DNA of 64,000 nt from Euclidia mi (taxonomy: Eukaryota; Arthropoda; Insecta; Lepidoptera; Erebidae). The number at the start of each line of letters is the position of its first letter. Within the stretch, counting starts at the first letter, position 1. The translations under genes and the position numbers were made by a program. Under the pieces are notes generated by a model. The model made no database searches and was not told the DNA's origin. It saw only the letters and a program-made list of their open reading frames with translations. Of the stretch, positions 37,459 through 47,269 are shown one piece after another. The DNA lies in assembly GCA_944739405.2 (NCBI GenBank), contig OX123186.2, positions 10,686,995-10,750,994 on the forward strand. Reading direction: 5' to 3'.

Positions 37459-37837
37459 AACTCATCCGCATCGCAAATTTAAATTTTTAATTTTTTGAAT
37501 TTTCCCTTGTATATATTAATTCGTTTTTTTATTATTTTACGATTTAATTTAATTATATTGTTAATTGTAAACAAATATTATAATTATAAAGATAATATTT
37601 TTTTAACCATTGAAAAAAAAAAAAATATTATAGACATCTCGGGAGCCCTATAGCTTTACGTGCCACATAAAAAATTTAAACACGTTAGCACTAGACTTGT
37701 ACATGCAGTTACCCATACCAGAGGAAACCTCTGAAAATGTCGCAAAACTTTTTCGATCAGTTACGAACGGAAAGTCGTACAACGCTACTTAATACAACTA
37801 AAAGAAACCAATAGGTAACTACTAGTTAAAATTGGCC
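37459..37837. other. 3' region of the RT element, then short non-coding DNA
   Basis: AT-rich 3' UTR to the A run at about 37625. The rest has no feature until the LTR element, whose TSD GGCC is at 37834-37837. Confidence 0.45.
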
Positions 37838-38195
37838 TGTAAGGTAGGGTCTGTGGCTGCTGGTGAAGGTGCAGAATGATAAGTCCGATCTTGTAGTTGT
37901 ATAAAGAGAATATATTTACAAAATAAACTTAGCCTAGATATATGTACAAAATAAGATTAACAAAGAATGGTAGCTTAAACTACGACACTATTCGCGTGAG
38001 CCAATCAGGGCAAAGTACAAAATATTGTAGTTACTCGTGCGAGCGCTTACACGTGGAGAAAAGCGGCGCGCACTTGATAGTGCGGCGTACAACTAGCGAC
38101 CGGCGAGGTTTTGCCGCTGACGTGTTTCACTCGCCATTTCGCTGTCTAGCTCCGTGGCGCGTGGATGTATATGATATTTATGTATTGCAGCTACA
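37838..38195 (-). repeat. 3' LTR (358 bp)
   Basis: Matches the other LTR but has two extra segments, about 20 bases near 37.95 kb and about 37 bases near 38.13 kb. The AATAAACTTAGCC region may supply signals. The length difference and substitutions mean the insertion is not very recent. Confidence 0.9.
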
Positions 38196-38212
38196 GTACT
38201 CCCCCTCAAGCG
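38196..38212 (-). other. Polypurine tract of the LTR element
   Basis: On the minus strand CTTGAGGGGGAGTAC directly precedes the 3' LTR start TGTAGCTGC, the expected position for plus-strand priming. Confidence 0.8.
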
Positions 38213-39333
38213 AAGCGTACGGGAGTCTTAACAGCTCTGCCGGATCTTGTCTTCGGTTGCTGATCGAGGGATGTCATCGTGGCTGTCGGCGAAGTGTTTG
38301 CTGTAGCAGACATGCGGTCGTTACACTCAGTGTTTGTTAGATCAGTGCTTATTGTGTATGCCGGTTTCAAGCGGTCGATTGATACGTTGATAGTGCGTGT
38401 TGGCAATCTTATCTTGAAGTATTTCTCGCTTCTCTCGATCACGGGATACGGGCCTTCGTAGAGACGTTGTAGTGGTTTACGAACGGCGTCCACACGTAAA
38501 AACACAGCTTCACGCGTACGGAGATCTCGGTGAACAAAGATGTTTTTGTTGTTGCGATGCGGTAGGTATGTAGGCGTCAGCTGAGTGATAACACGATGTA
38601 GTTCGTCAACGTACGTGTAGTCCATCTTAGTGTTTGTAGGCGATGGCGTGATAAAATCTCCCGGTAGACGTAGTGCTTGTCCGTAGGTTAGTTGAGCTGC
38701 GCTTGTGTTAGTGTCGGTGCGAGTGGCGGCACGAAGTCCTAGTAGAACGGTAGGGAGTTCGTCGATCCATTTGCTACTTGTTGTTAATCTCGCCATGAAT
38801 GCATCTTTCATTGAGCGGTGCCAGCGTTCTATAATCCCGTTACTCTGCGGGTGGTAGGCAGTAGTACGGGTTTTCTCAGCGCCAACAAATCGTGTTAATG
38901 GGAGAAACAGCTGACTCTCAAACTGTCGTCCTTGGTCTGTTGTTATATTACTAGGCGAACCGAATCGTGTGATCGATGACTCGTAAACATTCTTCGCTAC
39001 TATTTCAGCCGATATTTCGTGTATAGCTATAGCTTCCGGCCAGCGGGTTGCGCGATCTATCATCGTTAATAGATAGCGATGTCCGTGCGGCGACGTAGGT
39101 AGCGGTCCGACTATGCCGATGTGTAGGCATTGAAATCGGGCGCTTGGCGGGAACGTTGCAAGGTCACTGTAGATATGTCGTTGTACTTTTGATTGTTGAC
39201 ACGCCGTACATTCCTTCGCCCGCGTCCAATGTCTGTGTTCATGGAGGGCCAAAAGTATAGTTCTTGTATACGTTTTCTTGTCGCTCGGATGCCAGGATGA
39301 GATAGATTGTGTACTGTCTTGAATGCGATGCAA
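38206..39333 (-). pseudogene. Gypsy integrase with a lost catalytic aspartate
   Basis: A 375-codon frame. The zinc-binding region CTACQQSK is near the start. The core has CLHIGIVGPLPTSPHG, where the usual HIDIVGP aspartate is G; ITTDQGRQFESQLF (second D); and AYHPQSNGIIERWHRS (catalytic E). The C-terminal half has LRTREAVFLRVDAVRKPLQ, LYEGPYPVIER and VSIDRLKPAY, then a TKTRSGRAVKTPVRF end. Integrase joins cDNA ends to host DNA. The D-to-G change should abolish this. The frame overlaps the RNase H frame at 39111-39333, so a frameshift separates them. Confidence 0.88.
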
Positions 39334-40097
39334 CGAATATCAGCTGATAGATAAGGACGGATGCTATTTGTTGATGTTTCGCAGTAAATTTTCTTGTCAG
39401 ATGTAGGTATAGCGATCTTCTTAAGGGTTATATTTGTTTGTTTGAGTAGTTCGGGAATGTTTGTGTCCTTTTCTTGAGCGGCGGCTAACTGTGTGTAGTC
39501 AATTGATGTAGGTATTTCTATGGTTTCGATTCGTGATAACGCGTCGGCGACGACGTTGTCTGTGCCACTCACGTATCGTAAATCAGTTGTGAATTCAGAT
39601 ATGAATTGAAGTTGGCGGGCTCGGCGTTGAGTTTCGGTGTTTGATGGCGGCTTGTGGATTGCGTAAATGAGTGACTTGTGATCGATGTAGATAATAAGTT
39701 CTCTTCCTTCGAACATTTTTCTAAAATGTTTCATAGCCATGTATATTGAAGATAGTTCACGATCGAATGTACTGTATCGCTGTTGTGCGTCGGAGAATTT
39801 CTTTGAGAAGTAGCTGATAGGTAGCCATTTGTTGTTTACGCGTTGTTGTAATACGGTGCCTGCGCATTTGTCTGATGCATCACACATGACAGACATTGGA
39901 TGGTCGGCGGATGGTGACGGATGTGCGAGTAAAGTTGCGTTCTGTATGCTAGCTTTACAGGCTTCGAATGCGTGCAGGGCTTCGGTTGTCCAGTCGATCT
40001 TTGATTTGTCGCGTTTTTTCGCGTTATGTAGAAAAGCGTTGAGTGGAGCTTGAATGCGAGCCGCATGGGATGTGTTGTCACGGTAGAAGTTTACCAT
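39111..40097 (-). pseudogene. Gypsy RNase H and connection region
   Basis: MVNFYRDNTSHAARIQAPLN is the RT thumb/connection motif. Then PMSVMCDASDKCAGTVLQQ (RNase H first D), YSTFDRELSSIYMAMKHFR (E), IIYIDHKSLIYAI (D) and DALSRIETI. The region continues to VHNLSHPGIRATRKRIQEL and FWPSMNTDI (integrase zinc-finger HH part). The frame shifts near 39.2 kb, before the CTACQQSK part of the next frame. RNase H residues look intact. Confidence 0.88.
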
Positions 40098-40553
40098 GCC
40101 GAGAAATCGCCGTAATTGTCTCTAGCTTCGGATATTCCGCGATGACCTTGATTTTATCGTAGGGCGCCTTGATTCCTTCGCTCGATACTTCGTAACCGAG
40201 GAATTTCACATTTTCTTGTGCGAATACGCATTTCGATGGATTTATTGTTATCCCGTAGTCGTCGAGTCTTTGTAGGACGGTGCGTAGGTTTTCGTAGTGG
40301 CTTGTTATTGAGTCTGAGGCCAATATGACGTCATTGACAAATGGAAATACGTAATAGAGTCCGCTGAGTACTTGATGTATGAATCGCTGGAATGTCTGTC
40401 CTGCGTTTTTGAGGCCGGGACACATTCTAGGGAATTCAAATAGTCCGAACGATGTGGTAATTGTGTGTCGATGAGAAATGATAGGCGAGAGTTTCTATCA
40501 AGTATGAACAGGCGGTGAGATGCATGGTTCTCGTCGGTTGCCGCCTCAGCCAA
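40078..40553 (-). pseudogene. Gypsy protease fragment and truncated RT
   Basis: One frame (about 40470-40553) has HRLFILDRNSRLSFLIDT, the protease active-site start, cut off before the usual DTG is complete. The other (40078-40425) has the second half of RT: GLKNAGQTFQRFIHQVL, YYVFPFVNDVILAS and PSKCVFAQENVKFLGYEVS. The catalytic YIDD/YVDD position reads FVND, a loss of the first aspartate. The fingers of RT are deleted between the two. Confidence 0.8.
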
Positions 40554-40561
40554 CGCGGTGG

Positions 40562-40975
40562 TTAGTTTTCCAACGTGGACTCAGAATCTTCAAACTTACA
40601 TGTGCGTGTACAACGTTGAGCTTGCTTACCGAACTTGCGATGATAAAAGCAGATGGATGTGTAATAGCGCTGCGGTGTACTACTGCGTGGAGAACGTTGG
40701 TTGCTCGAAGATCGTGATTTGCGCGTATTATTATCGTAATACTGGCGTCTCGGTTGATAAGCATGACGTGATCTCAGTTGTTCTACTTCTCGCGTAAGTT
40801 GTTGGGCTTTCAGCTCTGCTATCTCCCTCGTGAGAAAGTCGATTTTCTCATGCAGTGAGCTTAGGTCGGTCGAGGAGCGTTCGGTAGGTATCGACGCCGT
40901 GGTGGTGATGTTGCAGCGTGGGTTTGAGACACCGGAGAGTTCTTGGTCAGAGATTGAGTTGTTTGCTGTTGCCAT
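40562..40975 (-). pseudogene. Gypsy gag fragment
   Basis: ATG at 40975 starts MATANNSISDQELSG. A coiled-coil-like stretch follows (SLHEKIDFLTREIAELKAQ), then arginine-rich RSSSNQRSPRSST and a cysteine/histidine cluster (ICFYHRKFG, RCTRTCKF) typical of insect gypsy gag C-termini. The capsid core is missing, so the protein is much shorter than a normal gag. Confidence 0.75.
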
Positions 40976-41023
40976 GATGATTTTGTCAGTATGAAGATAG
41001 TTTCTGCGAGGATATTCTTCTTG

Positions 41024-41041
41024 TTCAGGCGGGGTCACCAC
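41024..41041 (-). other. Primer binding site
   Basis: Directly downstream of the 5' LTR on the element strand, one base on, is TGGTGACCCCG. TGG pairs with the CCA end of a tRNA. The tRNA species was not assigned. Confidence 0.65.
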
Positions 41042-41338
41042 TGTAAGGTAAGGTCTGTAGCTGCTGGTGAAGGTGCAGAATGATAAGTCCGATCTTGTAG
41101 TTGTATAAAGAGAATATATTTACAAAATAAACTTAGCCTAGATATATGTACATGGTACCTTAAACTACGACACTATTCGCGTGAGCCAACCAGGGCAAAG
41201 TACAAAATATTGTAGCTCGTGCGAGCGCTTACACGTGGAGAAGAGCAGCGCGCACTTGATAGTGCGGCGTACAACTAGCGGCCGGCGAGGTTTTGCCGCT
41301 GACGTGGATGTATATGAGATTTATGTATTGCAGCTACA
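41042..41338 (-). repeat. 5' LTR (297 bp)
   Basis: On the plus strand it starts TGTAAGGTAAGGTCTGTAGC and ends ATTGCAGCTACA. It is closely similar to the 3' LTR except for the indels noted there. Confidence 0.9.
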
Positions 41339-41342
41339 GGCC

Positions 41343-42387
41343 AAAGAAATTCATTTATCCATACACCAAATAATTCTAAGTCGTCAAATAGATATATAAT
41401 CTGATACTTGACAAGGGAACTACAAAATACATCAGGAGATATGTAAAGGCATACAATTTATCGCTAAATTCACACACCGTCGTATGTGGGTAAGCAGTGT
41501 GTCTCATGAATATTCCTCTCGGATAATAGCTACGTGTTTAATATCGCCAAACTGCAAACTGTTACACTTTGTGTTATCAGATTTTGTAAAATTGCCAACT
41601 AGGTTTTAGTGGTAGGTATATTGTTTTTTCTAGATTGTTATTTTGATCTTGGTAAAGGTCATATTGTAGTACCTACTGAAAGAACACAGCGAAAACTCTA
41701 GTTAAATTTATGATTTGTCTTCTTTTAGGGCAGTCTGTAAAATACTCATAGGTAAAAGAGGCCTGCGTTTCCATACAGGGCTGACAAAGAGTCTACAAAT
41801 TGCTACAGTATATTATTAGGTATCTTGTCGCCATAAATAGACCAAATAAACCAGACAGATATAGAATATCGACCTAAAGTAATAGTATTCATATTAGGAT
41901 TCAAATCTTACTTAAAACAATCAGGTACTTACACTAGCGAATATCATGCGCATATAGCAAATGTGTTTCGTTAGCATTTATTATGCGTAACTTTGTAGAA
42001 TGACATCGTTAGAGCAAAAGTGTATAAAGATACAATGTATGAGAATATACTTTCTTACATAATTGAGTTTTCAGTTATTTTCAGTCTATTCCGTAATTAT
42101 GCACTTTCTAAATTCATAAAGAGTTTAAGCACCATCCAATCTTTATAGTTTTCTTAAATTGGCACTTGACCTGACTACAGATTCGTGACGTTAATCGGTT
42201 TGGTTACAGCTTCGTAGGCATATAAATGGCTAATTTAGCATGAACAGTTACATCTATATTAGCCTCATGAGTTTAGTTTATAAAGAGATTTTAACTAAAT
42301 TTCTTTCTATCTGGAAAATCGAAAAGAAAATAAATTGCGACTACATAATCAAACGGAAGCTAATTCTCTGTCACAAAACAAAAAGGT
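41343..42387. other. No gene seen
   Basis: AT-rich DNA between two retroelements with no recognised repeat. Confidence 0.45.
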
Positions 42388-42395
42388 AAAAAGGT

Positions 42396-43389
42396 ACCAT
42401 CGAGAAAGGTGTTAGACAGGGATGTGTAGCGTCGCCGTGGCTGTTTAACCTCTTCATGGACAGTTGTTTGCAAGATTTAAAACATAGTGACTGCGGATTA
42501 AGGATGAATGGGTTACTCGTCAAATGCCTCCTTTATGCTGATGATCAGGTAATACTTGCATCTTCAGCGTAGGAGTTGCAGGAGATGGTAGCAATCATGC
42601 ATGGTGCGTTAGAGAGGAAAGGAATGAAAGTGAATGTAAGTAAAACGAAAGTTATGGTTTTTGAAAAGGAGGAATGCGTTACGGCTTGTAATGTTTTGAT
42701 CGATGGACAGCGAGTGGAACAAGTGAATGAGTTTGTTTACTTAGGTACGTTGTTTACAAGAGATGGTAAGAATGAAGAAGATATTGAAAGGATAGTTAAT
42801 GCAGGTAATAGTGTGAATGGAGCTCTGAAAGCGTTTATGAACAGTCAAAACGTGTCCAAAAAGGCACGTTTGGCTGTACATAGAGGCGTGTTAGTGCCTA
42901 CCCTTATGTATGGTAGTGAAAGTTGGGTATGGCAGAAGAGATTTGAAAGTAAAATAAATGCTGTAGAAATGAGAGCACTGAGAAGTATGTGTGGTGTGTC
43001 TTTGACCGACAGAGTAAAGAATTGCGTGATACAAGAGTGGTGTGGGGTAAAAGAAGATGTAGTGACAAGCATTGAGAAAGGCATGTTAAGATGGTTTGGG
43101 CACATGGAGAGGATGGATGACGATAGACTGACAAAGAAGATATATCAGGCTAGTGTGAATGGGACAGGACAAAGGGGAAGACCTAGGAGAACGTTCTCTG
43201 ACCAGATTGGAGACATCCTGAAAAAAGGACAAGTCAGAAGTACCCTTAACAGAAGAGCATGCATGAGAAACTTGATGGGAGTGAGTGAAGCAAGTGAGGT
43301 ATGTCAGGATCGTTGCAAATGGCGTTCCGTAGTCTCTACCTACCCCTCAGGGAAACAGGCGTGAGTCTATGTATGTATGTATATAAAAG
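42396..43389 (+). pseudogene. RTE LINE 3' half (RT core to C-terminus) with likely 8-bp TSD
   Basis: RT motifs: GVRQGCVASPWLFNLFMD (motif B), LLYADDQVILASS (motif C), a single TAG at 42570-42572, KVNVSKTKVMVFEKE, YLGTLFTRDGKNE, LMYGSESWVWQ, MRALRSMCGVSLTDRVKN, LRWFGHMERMDDDRLTKK, GQRGRPRRTFSDQ and finally YPSGKQA. The stop TGA (43362-43364) is followed almost at once by the (TATG)n tail. AAAAAGGT occurs at 42388-42395 and 43390-43397, a likely target duplication around a 5'-truncated copy. Apart from the TAG the frame is open, so the copy is young compared with others here. The final codons match the tail of SINE family A. Confidence 0.88.
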
Positions 43390-43397
43390 AAAAAGGT

Positions 43398-46245
43398 GCC
43401 AAATATACTGCGGAACAAATGCAAAAACGTCTGAACTGCTAGTGTCATAAAATACCTACATATTCTACTCAGGTAACAAAAATTGTCGCCAAAGTCTCAC
43501 AAATGATTATGCTGCAATGAAAATGGAGATAAAATACTTAAATTGCAATCGAGGAGTTACTTTTTTTACTCGTCAGTAATTTAACACGACTCAACTAAGT
43601 TAAGTGAGCACTTAACGGGTGATTCTTCGGTTACGGAACGGTGTTGGGTGATGTCCGTTAATGTCTACGTGTTTGATACTCACTAGGTTTAAAATGTTTT
43701 TTGTACTTGGAGGCTTAAGGTAGCCATGTGCTTACTAATAGGTTGACTATAAGTTTATGAGGCTGCTCTCCCAAAGCTTGATCATACTAAGTTAGTATAA
43801 AGTTAGAGGAACAGTGAAATAATTTCACCCATTTGTTTACTGGCAAAGAACTCGGATTTACATAGACCCACAGACCTTAAGAATTTCGTGTGCCGATTCC
43901 AAGTGGTGTCTGCCCCCAGTTTAGTTCGTAGTTGGCGGCGCTGGCATCGTTTCTCCATCTCTTTCTCGATACACTGGGTGAACATTCGTCTCTCTTGCTC
44001 TTTTGAAAAAGTTTTTCCAGAATAAATATATAAATCTGAGTGCTTTGCTACTAGCTTGTAAGTATTTGTATTTAAATTGCACGTCAAAAATATATCGCGA
44101 ACGTTTTAGCTAAGAAATTGTTATGATACACTAGAAAAAAAATGTCGCAATAATTATTATGTGACACTAGTTACTGTTCGACATCCATATCTCATAACGG
44201 GATTTTAAATACCTTCTCACGATAAGTTAAGGAAGTAACTTAAGTTTTTATGTACAATAAAATGTACTTTGGAAATGCCAATTCAATGACAACTTTTTTT
44301 TAATTACACGTTTGAAACGAAGGAAGGAAAATCTTTTTCATATTAATAATATGAATTAGTTTTCCCACATTATGGACTTTATCCCAGGAAAATAACATAA
44401 TCTCAACATTGCAGAAACTAGCATGCACATATTAAATTAACTGTAACTAAATTAAAATGGTTTAATATTAATTTAATGTTTAACTACAATTGAAATGCTT
44501 ATTAATAGTATTCTAATATTCTTGCCGTACCGTGTGGCGAATATTCATTATAATTATGTAAACTTATTTTTAAGTGCCTACGTTACGGTTTCCTGTCTAT
44601 ACAAATATAAACTACTTTATTATAAGGTTGTCTATAGCGTTGCGTGACAATTATATATGTAGTTATTAATTGGCTAATTAGGATCACATTCAATATTAAA
44701 ATTAGCTCCAGATTACATTTAAGCTTTTTATGACAACACAAAAGTTTAAATGGTTGTAAAATATGGTGTGAAAATTTATTTTATAATGAAGTCTGCTGCG
44801 ACTTCTTGCAGCTGCATTTCAAAAAACAAAAGCCTTATAAAACACTCTTGCTATACACTTGGTGGTACAAAGTTATCGTAAGAAACGTTGCTCGAAAATA
44901 TACACTAAAATCTGAACCCACAAATATTACTTTTGTCGTTAACACGAGCGCAACAAATGGCTGGGTAAATAAGACATTTTTCCCACCCTTCTAATGGCAA
45001 GCTATGCCGGAGTTGTTCGCGTGGTAAGACAAATATACCGTCTTCGCGATTATAGGGGTTCGGTTAACCCTCAACAAGGTTTCTTGAGATGTTAGTGGTT
45101 ACTATCAGTTTTCACATACGTTCGATAAAATGAAATCGTAAACAGTTTTGGACTGGTTGACAATATAGTATTTTGTAAGGCAATTGTCGGTCCACGTGAA
45201 TCGATTACAAAAATAAGGGACATGCATAATACAGCATTATGTCTTTAGTGTGTGCCGGCTCGATCAGGAAAGTAAAAGTACTGTGCACTTGCACTTGCAG
45301 AATATAAACGTAAACTAACAATATTGGTGTTGCTTTTCTTTTGATATATGAGAGTGATAGAAGCCTAGTCAGCCTTCCTTTCCGGGTCACCATACTTATA
45401 TCTTCTGCCTTATCTCCTGGTTGGCAGTCACTTGCATGTATTTTCTTCAATATTCCAGAAAGTCTAAACTGACGGTTAAGATAATAAATAATTTGCAGAT
45501 TCTCTGATTTTCGTGGCAGCGAAATCAGAATTATCTTAATGGTAGATGTGAGCTGCCGCGGCTGTGCCTGACATTCAAGTTGCAAGCTAGATAATTTATA
45601 AACCATTAATTCATAGGTATAAACATAGATAAACCGTGTAGTTTGATCACAAAACTATAACGCATAGTTCGTTATAATCGTAACAGATGGCGGTATTCCC
45701 TACCCTGAGGGTTCGAGCACATTGTATTATTAACATGTTTCCCGACAATGTTTTCCTTTAACATGCGAAGCTGATTATAAATTTAAATTGCGTACATATG
45801 TTCGCAAAACAAGCCACGAACTTGGTAAATTTTTGTTTTGTTGCGGCTCAGCTCACCGAGTTTAGTTCTTGTTGAGTAATTTTATTATGAAATCTTACAG
45901 TAATCTCAATTATGTCTATCCGAGATATATAAATGGATTTTCATGCGCCACAAGCATTAGAAACTCTTAAGACTTGAAAACAGTAATCCAATTTTTTTTA
46001 TTATTGTAGCTTATTCAAAATGAATCCTTACCGCCTGATTTTGAGCAGTCATGGAGTCCCATAACAAAAGTCATCAAGCCACTAAAATATCCATAATAGT
46101 GGCATGATGGCTCATATTCTGATGGCCTAGAAAAAGGTGTCTCGCGGCCCAGCCACCGCCTACAGCGGCAGGTGGCAGCGGCGAGCTTTTACTCTGATAC
46201 GACATCGCTGCATCGGTCGCGGCGCACGATCGCGACGGTCGTAAT
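43398..46245. other. No gene seen
   Basis: AT-rich DNA. The minus-strand frames at 43803-44087 (94 codons) and 45205-45606 (133 codons) show no conserved motif and were not accepted. Confidence 0.4.
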
Positions 46246-46479
46246 AGTAGGGGAGCCCACGATCCTAAATTGGGATTTACTCGAGCCACCATTGAGACCT
46301 ATTGGTTCGCAAAGCTAAGATGATGAAATGATAAAAATTTAAATAATGTATACTTTTTCATTGGTGGGGAGACCGGCTATTGATTTATCAAACCTTCAAA
46401 AAAATCTATTGCTCTCATCCCTACAGATAATCGTCAGATTATGAGAAAGCACGTATAGGATGTTAGGATGAAAGCATAT

Positions 46480-46598
46480 CGTCATCATCAGCCTTTAACA
46501 GTCCTCTGCTGGACTAGGCCTCTCCATTGAAAGGAGGAATTGGCCTACTATACCACGCTGGCCAAACGGGTTGGTATAGGGTTTGTATCAAGTTTTCC
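46480..46598 (-). mobile_element. Truncated SINE family C with 11-bp TSD
   Basis: The 3' half only: CATCATCAGCCTTTAACAG through CCACGCTGGCCAAACGGG to TATCAAGTTTTCC. TGAAAGCATAT flanks it (46469-46479 and 46599-46609). Confidence 0.8.
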
Positions 46599-46610
46599 TG
46601 AAAGCATATA

Positions 46611-46943
46611 CAGGGTGTAAAAAGACCCTTAACGAAAACTGAAATCCCATGTTGTACTTGGAACATTTTTTCCTTCTGCACCATACGTAGGAAATTACTG
46701 GTTCAGGAGATATTGAGGCTCAAAGTTAGTATAGAATTTTTCTAATTAGGTACAAAATCGATGCATTTACCCCGCCCATATGTTCTATAAACGCCCTATG
46801 ACCATGAAGTAGGTATTTCGAGCATTGCACGCGCGAGCTTTTAATTGTGGTTTAAAAAATGTGAAAACTTTAAAAAAAATCGTTTCCCAGGTATTATTTT
46901 TGGTTAGTATGACTTGGCATGATGTCCACAACGAGTAGACTTC
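46611..46943. mobile_element. MITE of Tc1/mariner style, copy 2 (inverted, one end lost)
   Basis: Starts CAGGGTGTAAAAAGACCC next to TA and follows copy 1 (14168-14534) in reverse to CGAGTAGACTTC, where similarity stops. Its intact end abuts the SINE C target duplication. Confidence 0.75.
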
Positions 46944-47269
46944 TTCGTATATCTTAATCTGACGCCCTTGAGTATCTCAAAATGGCGAATTATTTTTGCC
47001 GTTCTAAGAGTGACCACGAGTTTGCCTCATATCCAAATCGTCAGATTATTCAAAGAGAGCTTTTTTTTAGATTCACTTAACATCCCTTTAGAAAATCTGA
47101 CACGCTCGATTAATTTTTTTTTTTGCAAATTAATATCTTTCGTACGATCACCTCAATGCAATCGATCAGATTAACATTTCTACTTTATTAAAATGACGTA
47201 GGACATAGATGCTATCAATATCTGATGCGCTCAAGTAAATCCCGAAATCCTTTCATGGGCTCCCCTACT

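Larger units (their letters stand above)
37838..41338 (-). mobile_element. Ty3/gypsy LTR retrotransposon, complete ends, defective interior
   Basis: Two LTRs beginning TGT and ending ACA bound a gag-pol interior on the minus strand. GGCC is duplicated on both sides (37834-37837 and 41339-41342), so the element inserted as a unit. Order on its strand: 5' LTR, primer site, gag, protease/RT with a deletion, RNase H, integrase, polypurine tract, 3' LTR. No env frame. It is about 3.5 kb, short for gypsy, because gag and the protease-RT junction are deleted. Confidence 0.92.
46246..47269. mobile_element. DNA element bounded by about 40-bp inverted repeats, with nested insertions
   Basis: AGTAGGGGAGCCCACGA with GGGATTTACTCGAGC at the left end recurs in reverse as GCTCAAGTAAATCCCG with TCATGGGCTCCCCTACT at the right end. 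Alignment over about 42 bases agrees at roughly three quarters of positions. The interior holds a SINE C copy and a MITE but no transposase. Flanks GTAAT and GTAAA do not give a clear duplication, so the superfamily is open. Confidence 0.55.

Noticed and set aside
43803..44087. 94-codon minus-strand frame (MTCNLNTNTYK...)
   Set aside because: Basic, motif-free, and no supporting signals around it.
45205..45606. 133-codon minus-strand frame
   Set aside because: No recognised domain; composition like surrounding non-coding DNA.
46074..46292. 72-codon minus-strand frame
   Set aside because: Spans the border of an inverted-repeat element; no conserved residues.
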